Shown here one piece after another: positions 56,401 to 64,000 of a stretch of 64,000 bases of DNA. Each line of letters begins with the position of its first letter. Position 1 is the first letter of the stretch. Made by a program: the position numbers and the translations under genes. Source of the DNA: Corallincola holothuriorum. GTDB lineage: Bacteria; Pseudomonadota; Gammaproteobacteria; Enterobacterales; Neiellaceae. Where the stretch lies: contig NZ_QPID01000011.1 of NCBI RefSeq assembly GCF_003336225.1, positions 119,344-183,343 of the forward strand. Reading direction: 5' to 3'. The notes under the pieces were generated by a model. That model made no database searches. It saw only the letters and a list, made by a program, of their open reading frames with translations, and was not told where the DNA came from.

Positions 56401-56952
56401 GATATTGCGCAGGCCAAAGGCAAGCGTGAACCCTGCTAGCAGGCTAACCACAACCAGTGCGGCAAATTGCGGTGAAGCTGAGTCAGGTGCCACGGTCAGC
56501 CAGCTTTGCACAATGGCCTTAATCTGTAGCGCGATATAGGGGGTGGTGCCGAACAGAGCAACCACGGTGACTAACATAGCCACCGGCTGTGATTTACCAA
56601 ACCGCGCCGCGATAAGATCGGCGATGGAGGTGATACGCAGTTTGTGGCTGACGCGGATCATCCGCTGGATCAATGGCCAGGCAAACAGAAACAGCAGTAT
56701 GGGTCCTAAATAGATCGGCAGATGCGCCAGCGGATCGGTAGAGGCCTGAGCTGCTGTGCCAAGAAAGCTCCAGGATGAACAGTACACAGTGAGTGATAAG
56801 GCATAGATGATGCCGCGCCACTGGCCACGAAAAACAATAATCTTTTTATCGCCGAGATAGGCCAGTAAGAACAGCAGGCCGATATAGCCGATACTAAAAA
56901 GAAACAGCAGCCAGTCTGAGAGTTGATGATCGGGTATTGGGTGATCAGGCAT
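53491..56952 (-). CDS. CrbS-like hybrid sensor histidine kinase with SSS transporter domain, 1153 aa
   Basis: Residues ~1-500 are a sodium:solute symporter-like domain of about 13 membrane segments. It is followed by a linker, a PAS domain (~630-740), a HisKA domain with His793 (AVSHDLMQPLE), an ATPase domain (NLLGNAFRYAHGG; DNGPGIE; GLGLGLSIAKG) and a C-terminal receiver with Asp1078 (LMLVDYQLE). This is the arrangement of CrbS, which in Vibrio and Pseudomonas controls acs for acetate use together with the LuxR-type CrbR. The DUF4212 and ActP-like symporter genes upstream fit this role. ATG 56952. Confidence 0.9.
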   Translation of the reverse strand: MPDHPIPDHQLSDWLLFLFSIGYIGLLFLLAYLGDKKIIVFRGQWRGIIYALSLTVYCSSWSFLGTAAQASTDPLAHLPIYLGPILLFLFAWPLIQRMIRVSHKLRITSIADLIAARFGKSQPVAMLVTVVALFGTTPYIALQIKAIVQSWLTVAPDSASPQFAALVVVSLLAGFTLAFGLRNISVTERHPGLMLAIAFESLLKLGAFIIVGGIAIFLLLDSPSIDVQRVAQQSIDNIDLSAQLPSFMASLVMVMAAFLCLPRQFQVMVVECRSPRDTRSSRWLFPLYLLVFALFAIPIGLAGKALLSSNVAPDSYALLLPSVIGADNLIILSFLGTISAASSMVIVSVLALVTMISNELLMPLLFRRGDDSRNDSFNQFSSGLLNLRRSLIVAVIVLGYFAYYLSPPDTLATLGNMAFGALAQLAPALLAAFYWPKANRTGVTLGLILGLGCWLTLLVFPHFGWIEIPKDPMGIATDSAASVTLLSLMLNVFGLWLGSQISRPNVIERIQIGQFLEHHEATGDTPKHKQVTRRELQALAARFIGERKALQSFADLKLQLPAEQLKQPQVWLNHTERLLAGVMGSSSASLLLNSLIEGRELLVDDVAKFVEDASSERLQFSQAMLQGAIDNAGEGISVIDEHLRLVAWNQRYIDLFNYPDELLKVGQPVEKLIRFNAERGFCGDGDIEQQIKKRLYHLSQRTPHTSERQLPNGRVIRIQGNPMPNSGFVMTFSDITDFRRAENFLKAANEVLEQRVQARTSQLESANQELAQQKKIAERAHTNKSQYMRAVSHDLMQPLEAARLFASALQERHTLSEDQLELMTKLTQSLGNASVLLQDLVEVAQIESGKLKPQLSCTSLVDLLSSLVTEFSALACKYQIDFRHVPSQLSVTTDAKMLRRILQNLLGNAFRYAHGGKVLLGVRRQGKQLQIQVIDNGPGIEKELQSSIFEPFTRVQQQNTTLADSGLGLGLSIAKGMVGLMKHTITLRSQPQQGCCFAITVPICSKQTPSQMATAVPSTSVADLLAGATVLCVDNEPAVLQGMTALLEGWGCHVLQADNPKQAIALASEQTPQLMLVDYQLEAEMDGLSLMDQIRLHTDVIVPGVLITAAGEPGLAQRAEKMGYHFMRKMIKPAKLRALVSRLLVVSHDDAST

Positions 56953-56988
56953 CGGCGTTGGTTATCACTTGTCGTGCATCAATGGTTA

Positions 56989-57699
56989 TTATCTTGCTGA
57001 AAGTAAAGCAGAAACATCGGGTGCTTGCTGGTATCGATGACTCAATTGCGCAAAAAATAGTTCCGCGCAGGCGATGGCGTCGGTTAATGCCTGATGGCCG
57101 TGATGGGCGGGCAGTTGGTAATCTTGCCGCAGTTCACTAAGGCGTAATCGATTGGGTGGTTGCTCGGGGTGGTGATAGCGCTGTATTGCCGCCGCCAAGT
57201 GCATGGTGTCGATCGCTGGAAGTGGCGGTACTAAGCCATATTCTGTCTGTAACGCTTGCCTGATGAACGCCAGATCCAGCTCTGCGTGGTGGATCAGCAG
57301 AATACGCCCCTCTGCTTGTTGCAGCAATTTCGGCAGCACTCCAGCCAATGCTTCACCGGCATTCACTGCGGTGTCAGTCAATTGGTGGTGGACGGCGCTT
57401 TCACCTACTCCTCCTTTGGGTTGCACTATCCATTGTTGGGCACCGGCAAGCTGTATACCTAAGTTGTCTATTGGCACGCAGCCGACCGATACGATTTCGC
57501 CCTTGTCGGGTGTCAGCGCGGTAAGCTCCAGATCCAGCGCCAGCAGTTTTGCCTCGGCAATATTGCCAGTGACCGCATCGGCAACCCCTTGGTAATAGTC
57601 CCGCAAGGGGGCGGGCAGCTGTGGGGATAACCGCTGACTTTGCCAACGAATCCAAGGCCGCCATAGCGCTAAGGGAAGCAGGTTCGCCAAGGCGTTCAA
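56989..57699 (-). CDS. DEDDh 3'-5' exonuclease (DnaQ-like), 236 aa
   Basis: Catalytic residues of a DnaQ-type exonuclease: Asp56 and Glu58 (ALDLELT), Asp142 (HHAELDLAFI), His202 and Asp207 (GHQALTD). This is the usual partner found between DUF294 and CrbS-like genes; its target (RNA or DNA) is unknown. Start ATG 57699 overlaps the DUF294 gene stop by four bases. Confidence 0.88.
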   Translation of the reverse strand: MNALANLLPLALWRPWIRWQSQRLSPQLPAPLRDYYQGVADAVTGNIAEAKLLALDLELTALTPDKGEIVSVGCVPIDNLGIQLAGAQQWIVQPKGGVGESAVHHQLTDTAVNAGEALAGVLPKLLQQAEGRILLIHHAELDLAFIRQALQTEYGLVPPLPAIDTMHLAAAIQRYHHPEQPPNRLRLSELRQDYQLPAHHGHQALTDAIACAELFFAQLSHRYQQAPDVSALLSAR

Positions 57700-59534
57700 C
57701 CGCGCCCTCCGGCAAATTTAAGCAAGATCGCCTGTTGGCAGCGGTCGAGCACGGCGAAGATATCTTTTAGCTGATGTTTATCGAATGGCGTTAGTTGGTC
57801 GACGGCCAAAAGATTGCCGCTGCTGCGCTGGTGCTGCAGATCGGTTTGTTGCTGTTGCTGTCTGAAGGTCAATAGTCGTTGATAGCAGAGTGTCAGCTCA
57901 TCTTTGTCTTGGCTGGACAGTTTACCCTGCTCGACAGCAGCCTCCAGGCGTTCGAGTGTTTGTACGGCCGGTGTACCAGAGGCCAAAGCATAAAGGCGGG
58001 CGACATCGGTGAGCAGTGAAAGCCCGGCTTTTTTCAGGTCAACACAGGCGCCTCGCAACGGATCTTTTTCGGTTTTTAGTTGGCCAAATAAGCCCAGTGG
58101 TGGGCTGTTGGCTGCAGCTACCTGTGCCAGCATGGCGAGGAACATCTGATTATTTTGGGTCTGCTTGGCGATCTGTTGGCTGAGAATGTCGGCTAACCCC
58201 ATCTCACCAAACAAAGGGCGTAGGTCGAAGAAGATGTTTGATTTTAGCAATGCTTGTGGTGTGGGCTGCTGTAGCCACTTTTCAAATTTGCTTTGCCACT
58301 GCTTAACTGAGCCGCGCATCTCAGGGTTACTGGCCATAATATTGCCGGGGCAGGTGACCAAGCCACAGGCATTGAGGGCATCACACACCCAGCGGCACAT
58401 CTCATCAAAATAGGCTGAATCACTTGCGCTGGGCTCCTGCGCCAGAAGCAGCGCGTTGTCTTGATCGCTGGCTAAGTGCAGCTCTTGTCTGGCGTGGCTA
58501 CCAAAGACAACCCAACAATAGGCTTGTGGTGGTGGGCCAAAACGCGCTTCAGCTAATGCTAAGAGCCGTTGTGTCACGCTATCGTATATTCCCGACAGTA
58601 CAGCGCCGATCCGCTCGGGCTGGACATTGGCGGCCATCAGTTGGATCAGGAATTCTGGCATGCGTTTACAGCAACTAATTAGGCCTGCTAGCTCGGTTTG
58701 CCGAGCGATCTCTCCGGCAATAAATATCGGTGATTGCTGCTGCAGTTGCATCAGGTCGGTGGAGGTAATAATACCCACCAGTTGTTTGCCATCGATAATA
58801 GGCAGGTGATGTACCCGCTTGACCGACATCAGCAGTAGTGCGTCCATTACCTGCTGTTTTGCATCTACGGTATCGACGGGCGTGGACATCACCTGTTTGA
58901 CTTGAGTGTCTGCTGGCAACCCCTTGGCAACTAAGCGGGCGCGAAGATCTCTGTCGGTAATAATGCCGAGTAGATGTCCGTTTTGCTGCACCGGCAGGCA
59001 AGACACGTGCAACTGGCTCATTAGGTGAGCGGCTTGCTGTGCGCTGGCGTCGGGGCTGATGGTGACTGGCTCGCGACGGATAAACTGCCGCAGTGACAGA
59101 TTCAGTACCTGTTCCTGAATGGGGTTGTTGGCATGACGAAGGTAACGGGAAGAGCTTTGCTGAATAAACTGCTTAAATACGCGATGCTCGGTCGCTAATG
59201 TTTGTGCATCCTGCTGAGAGAGGCGATATACCAGCGCATCTTCGACGATGGTTAGTTTGGCATCGTCGGGTAAGCCAGCCAAAGCCAGACCAAAACATCC
59301 ACTCTCCTCCAGCTGATCGTAGAGCCGTAAATGCTTATCGGTGATCTTGGCGATGCCAGTACGAAGCCAGTAGATAGCCGGATCCTGCAATCGATCTGAG
59401 TGATCGCCAGCTTTTAGGTAGTGAATAGAAAATTGACTGACACAATGGCGCAGCGCCTCGTCCGGAAGTCCCGGAAAAGGCGCTGCTTGTTGCATAAACT
59501 GGATGATCTCCGGAAACTGATCCGGGTCGTTCAT
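57696..59534 (-). CDS. cNMP/CBS/DUF294 putative nucleotidyltransferase, 612 aa
   Basis: N-terminal cyclic-nucleotide-binding-like domain (~1-130), CBS pair (~155-275: VSCLPVQQNGHLLGIITDRD and VHHLPIIDGKQLVGIITSTD), DUF294 nucleotidyltransferase (~330-470, with FGSHARQELHLASDQDNALL, the GlnD-type G-S...D-x-D), and a DUF294 C-terminal domain. It may modify a protein in response to nucleotide or AMP levels. It is typically found beside ActP/CrbS loci. The stop overlaps the exonuclease start. Confidence 0.9.
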   Translation of the reverse strand: MNDPDQFPEIIQFMQQAAPFPGLPDEALRHCVSQFSIHYLKAGDHSDRLQDPAIYWLRTGIAKITDKHLRLYDQLEESGCFGLALAGLPDDAKLTIVEDALVYRLSQQDAQTLATEHRVFKQFIQQSSSRYLRHANNPIQEQVLNLSLRQFIRREPVTISPDASAQQAAHLMSQLHVSCLPVQQNGHLLGIITDRDLRARLVAKGLPADTQVKQVMSTPVDTVDAKQQVMDALLLMSVKRVHHLPIIDGKQLVGIITSTDLMQLQQQSPIFIAGEIARQTELAGLISCCKRMPEFLIQLMAANVQPERIGAVLSGIYDSVTQRLLALAEARFGPPPQAYCWVVFGSHARQELHLASDQDNALLLAQEPSASDSAYFDEMCRWVCDALNACGLVTCPGNIMASNPEMRGSVKQWQSKFEKWLQQPTPQALLKSNIFFDLRPLFGEMGLADILSQQIAKQTQNNQMFLAMLAQVAAANSPPLGLFGQLKTEKDPLRGACVDLKKAGLSLLTDVARLYALASGTPAVQTLERLEAAVEQGKLSSQDKDELTLCYQRLLTFRQQQQQTDLQHQRSSGNLLAVDQLTPFDKHQLKDIFAVLDRCQQAILLKFAGGRG

Positions 59535-59614
59535 CGCTGCTGCTCCTGACTCATAAGTTTAGTTATTGGCCTCAGCACTTCCCTGTGCCTGTTGGCTATT
59601 CTGTTACACAGTTT

Positions 59615-61321
<1,707 letters not shown>

Positions 61322-61327
61322 GTCCGT

Positions 61328-61594
61328 TTACTCCTCGTGAACGCCAAATTTTTCGTCTAGCTTGTTCATCTGCCAGACATAGACAAAAATCAGTGCCACA
61401 AAGACATAGATGGCGCCTTGCTGAGCAAACCAAAAGCCCAGCTTGACCCCGCCAATGCGGAACGCGTTGAGTTGATCAACCAGTAAAATACCGAAGCCAT
61501 AAGAGACTACAAACCAGACGCCGAGTAACCCCAGCATCAGTTTCAGGTTGGCTTTCCAATAGGCCGTTTTGGCCTCGTCCGATTCAAATGCCAT
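61328..61594 (-). CDS. DUF4212 symporter small subunit, 88 aa
   Basis: Two membrane segments (~21-42, ~53-75). It starts MAFESDEAKTAYWKANLKLM and matches DUF4212, the small partner found before VC_2705-type symporters. GGGGGAAGG precedes ATG 61594; an upstream frame start at 61618 is less likely. Confidence 0.88.
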   Translation of the reverse strand: MAFESDEAKTAYWKANLKLMLGLLGVWFVVSYGFGILLVDQLNAFRIGGVKLGFWFAQQGAIYVFVALIFVYVWQMNKLDEKFGVHEE

Positions 61595-61971
61595 TCCTTC
61601 CCCCAAAATTATTATCATCTTCTAGCAACCACGTTGTGCGGTCGCTTTTGGCAGTGAACCAAATCTAGACCTTGGAATGAAAACGGGGTATTGGACTTTA
61701 GTCGAAGAGGTAAAAGTTGAGTGTTGTTGCCGGATATGATTGATAGGTAAGAGACTTGTTTGCCGCGCGCCTAGTGGGTTGCGTTCGCTTTTCTATTTAT
61801 GCTTTGTTCCCAAACTGCTGACCGCGTTACTGAACGCGTGTTGCGACTGATTATCAACAAAATCTAAAAACTGATTCTGGAATATTGTTCATTTTCAATA
61901 GACCGACTCGTAACTAACCTTATCGCTGTACTCACAACTATCGCCACCGATAACCAGTTAAGGGAAAGATT
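61595..61971. other. Divergent intergenic region, acetate locus / crotonase
   Basis: A 377-base gap that must hold the promoters of the DUF4212-ActP-DUF294 operon and the crotonase gene. No gene, and no strong operator by eye. Confidence 0.4.
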
Positions 61972-62817
61972 ATGAGTTACCAAGGCTTTACTACATTCAA
62001 TGCGGTCGCTGACAGCGGCATTCTTACTGTCACATTCGACTTCGGCCCGGTTAACGTGCAGGGGCAAGAGATGCTGGCCGATCTGAATACGCTGGCGCTG
62101 CGCTTAGAGCGTGACCGCGATATCAAGGTGGTGGTGTTTCAGTCGGCTAACCCGGATATTTGGGTGTGTCATTACGACACCAACTTGCTGAAAGAGATGT
62201 CGACAGAGGCGGTGTCTCGCGATGAAGCAAAGCTATTGGATCTGCAAGCGGTGCTGGAGCTGATCAGTAAACTGCCACAGGCCACCATCGCCAAATTGGA
62301 AGGATATGCCCGTGGTGGCGGTCACGAGTTTGCGCTGGCTTGCGATATGCGCTTTGCTGCGCGGGGCAAATACAAACTGATGCAGATGGAAGTGGGTATG
62401 GGCATCTTGCCTTGTGGTGGCGGAGCATCACGTATGGCGCGCCAGGTTGGTTTGGGCCGCGCGCTCGAAATTATCCTCAGTGCCCGAGACTTTAGCGCCG
62501 ACGAAGCCGAAGCCTATGGCACCATCAATAAAGCACTGGAGCCGGACGAGATCGGCGAATATGTCGACACCCTGGCCCAGCGTATTGCACAGTTCCCAGC
62601 CGAATCAATTAACGCTTGTAAGCAAGCGGTGTATGAGTCTATCGATAAGCCGATAGCAGAAGCGCTGAAAGCGGAAGCCTACTGGCTGTATCAGGCCACC
62701 AGTAAAACCGCCGCAATTAAGCGTTTTACTGTTGCAGATGAAAAAGGGCTGCAGTTTGATATCGATAATCAGCACAACTGGCCAGATTTGGTGATGCAGG
62801 TTCAGGATATCAACTAA
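61972..62817 (+). CDS. Crotonase/enoyl-CoA hydratase family protein, 281 aa
   Basis: Crotonase fold: oxyanion-hole segments ARGGGHEFALACDMRFAA (~113-130) and MGILPCGGGASRMARQVG (~143-160). The usual catalytic Glu pair is only partly recognisable, so the exact reaction (hydratase, isomerase or other acyl-CoA chemistry) is open. AAGGGAAAG precedes ATG 61972. It is 68 bases upstream of an SDR gene. Confidence 0.85.
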   Translation: MSYQGFTTFNAVADSGILTVTFDFGPVNVQGQEMLADLNTLALRLERDRDIKVVVFQSANPDIWVCHYDTNLLKEMSTEAVSRDEAKLLDLQAVLELISKLPQATIAKLEGYARGGGHEFALACDMRFAARGKYKLMQMEVGMGILPCGGGASRMARQVGLGRALEIILSARDFSADEAEAYGTINKALEPDEIGEYVDTLAQRIAQFPAESINACKQAVYESIDKPIAEALKAEAYWLYQATSKTAAIKRFTVADEKGLQFDIDNQHNWPDLVMQVQDIN

Positions 62818-62885
62818 GTTAAACAGGCTTGAACGGTGCGATCCGCGCACCGTTCGACACCGTAGGATTAAAGAGAGAACGCAAC

Positions 62886-63725
62886 ATGCAGAAAACCATA
62901 TTGATTACCGGCTCGACCGATGGCATTGGCCTAGCCACGGCCAACATGCTGTTGGCACAGGGCCACAGGATCCTGCTTCATGGCCGAAATGCCGACAAAC
63001 TCAATAAGGTAAAAACCGAACTGGCCGCGCAGGCCGTGAATAACGGCTCGGTAGCGGGGTATGTCGCCGATCTTTCTGATATGGCAGGTGTGGAAGCGCT
63101 GGCCACTGCCGTTGCCGCTGACCTAACGGCAAAGCATCAAACATTAGATGTACTGATTAACAATGCTGGCGTGTTCAATGTGCCTAACCCTCTGACGCCT
63201 GCGGGATTAGATGTCAGGTTTGTAGTGAACACCCTGGCACCCTATCTGCTCACCCAGAAGCTGTTACCTATGTTGGCGAAACAGGGGCGCGTAGTTAACC
63301 TGTCATCGGCGGCGCAAGCCCCGGTGGATATCAGCGCTATGGAGGGGAGCGCGTTGCAAGGTCAGGGCGGGTTACCTGACGGTGCTGCTTATGCCCAGAG
63401 CAAACTGGCACTGACCATGTGGAGCATGGCAATGGCAGAAGATCTTACTGAGCAGTTTGGCGCACAAGCGCCAGTGATCGTTGCGGTGAACCCTGCTTCG
63501 TTTTTGGCCAGTAAAATGGTCAAAGACGCGTATGGAATGGCGGGTAATGATCTGAGCATTGGTGCAGATATCTTGGTACGCGCAGCCGTGTCTGACGAGT
63601 TTGCTGACGCATCAGGTAAGTATTACGACAATGATGCACGATGCTTTGCGCAGCCGCATGCTGACGCATTGGACAAAGCTAAACGTGATGAAGTGGTTGC
63701 CGTAATCCAGACGTTAGTTAAGTGA
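62886..63725 (+). CDS. Short-chain dehydrogenase/reductase, 279 aa
   Basis: Rossmann NAD(P) motif TGSTDGIG (~8-15), NNAG (92-95), catalytic Ser141, Tyr169 and Lys173 (AYAQSKLAL). A classical SDR, closest to those acting on small carbonyls or polyols by pattern. GAGAG precedes ATG 62886; an upstream in-frame start at 62829 has no ribosome-binding site. Probably co-transcribed with the crotonase. A strong terminator follows. Confidence 0.88.
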   Translation: MQKTILITGSTDGIGLATANMLLAQGHRILLHGRNADKLNKVKTELAAQAVNNGSVAGYVADLSDMAGVEALATAVAADLTAKHQTLDVLINNAGVFNVPNPLTPAGLDVRFVVNTLAPYLLTQKLLPMLAKQGRVVNLSSAAQAPVDISAMEGSALQGQGGLPDGAAYAQSKLALTMWSMAMAEDLTEQFGAQAPVIVAVNPASFLASKMVKDAYGMAGNDLSIGADILVRAAVSDEFADASGKYYDNDARCFAQPHADALDKAKRDEVVAVIQTLVK

Positions 63726-63810
63726 GCAATGCTAAATACTGCTACCCCAAATAGAGCACTAGCACACAGGCTATAAAGGCTTATGCGCCTCAAGTGTGCG
63801 TTGAAAATGA

Positions 63811-63836
63811 AGCCGCCCAAATGGGCGGCTTTTTTC
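63811..63836 (+). terminator. Rho-independent terminator of the crotonase-SDR unit
   Basis: AGCCGCCC, loop AAAT, GGGCGGCT then five further T, 86 bases after the SDR stop. Confidence 0.85.
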
Positions 63837-63883
63837 TTCCTGCAAGTTTGCGCTGATTTTCACTGGACAAATTTGGCCCTTCA

Positions 63884-64000
63884 CTAATTAGAGTGGGTAG
63901 GTGCCAAGTCCAGCCCACCGAAATGAAACATAATTGCCCGCTTATAACGCTCTTTAGAGCGGTATCCTTGCGCCTTAACTCGCATTGTTCGTATCTTGCT
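63884..64000 (-). CDS. ISL3-like transposase, C-terminal fragment (cut by window edge)
   Basis: The last 38 codons and TAG stop (63884-63886) are visible. The peptide includes KIRTMRVKAQGYRSKERYK, then an alternating hydrophobic end FHFGGLDLAP. The basic K-I-R ... G-Y/F-R-x-x-x-R-Y/F pattern is what closes ISL3-type DDE transposases. Exact family is uncertain. The gene and the IS end continue beyond the window or lie in 63841-63883. Confidence 0.5.
   Translation of the reverse strand, partial: SKIRTMRVKAQGYRSKERYKRAIMFHFGGLDLAPTHSN

Overview
This window looks like chromosome of a marine or aquatic gammaproteobacterium of the Alteromonadales/Vibrionales type. That placement is an inference from gene content: DUF2947, DUF2986, an HdfR-type LysR regulator, a ydbH-ynbE-ydbL operon, a CrbS-type sensor kinase with a VC_2705-type symporter, a GlyGly-CTERM protein and VCR-like integron attC sites. 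No rRNA, tRNA or CRISPR array was seen. Both edges lie inside insertion sequences. Bases 1-282 are the 5' end of an IS10-like (IS4 family) element. The last ~120 bases encode the C-terminus of what looks like an ISL3-type transposase.

Region 1 (1-2.5 kb) is accessory DNA. The IS10-like end abuts an integron core-like site, followed by three small cassette-like units (two unknown genes and a CbrC/UPF0167-like gene). These are separated by degenerate attC-like sites, and no integrase is visible. Region 2 (2.5-14.9 kb) is a mixed outer-layer and signalling region. It holds a HAF-repeat lipoprotein, a chemoreceptor with a periplasmic c-type haem motif, a secreted beta-helix/Calx-beta protein with a long PEPEPQ repeat and GlyGly-CTERM tail, a GH5-CBM6-CBM5 cellulase, a secreted bicupin, a GAF-GGDEF diguanylate cyclase, DUF2947, a secreted DJ-1/PfpI protein and a YgdI/YgdR-like lipoprotein.

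Region 3 (15-25 kb) holds a translationally coupled membrane protein and L-domain repeat protein, an M16 metallopeptidase lipoprotein, a CPA1 antiporter and DUF3124. On the minus strand it holds a DUF2235 hydrolase followed by a ZntB/CorA-like transporter broken by a one-base frameshift. Region 4 (25.2-34.5 kb) is the most unusual block. It carries a circularly permuted ATP-grasp protein, an alpha-E protein, a second protein fusing these two domains, a transglutaminase-like protein, and a convergent 1102-residue transglutaminase-DUF2126 protein. This is a predicted peptide-ligase/transglutaminase system with no established product.

Region 5 (35-44 kb) is an AaeB/DUF1656/AaeA/NodT-like efflux operon and a ydbH-ynbE-ydbL envelope-lipid operon. 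Region 6 (44-51.8 kb) carries a divergent Nramp-family transporter, a LuxR-type response regulator, and a minus-strand rimK - M14 carboxypeptidase-like - rimB-like - mgtE run. Divergent from that run are an HdfR-like LysR regulator and a small basic DUF2986 protein. Region 7 (51.8-63.7 kb) holds an exported amidohydrolase, an acetate-switch type locus (DUF4212 - ActP-like symporter - cNMP/CBS/DUF294 protein - DEDDh exonuclease - CrbS-like hybrid kinase, all minus strand), then a crotonase and a short-chain dehydrogenase.

The main candidates for unusual biology are the duplicated ATP-grasp/alpha-E/transglutaminase cluster, the c-haem chemoreceptor, the integrase-less cassette array bordered by an IS10-like element, and the rimK cluster with a conserved hairpin in its leader.
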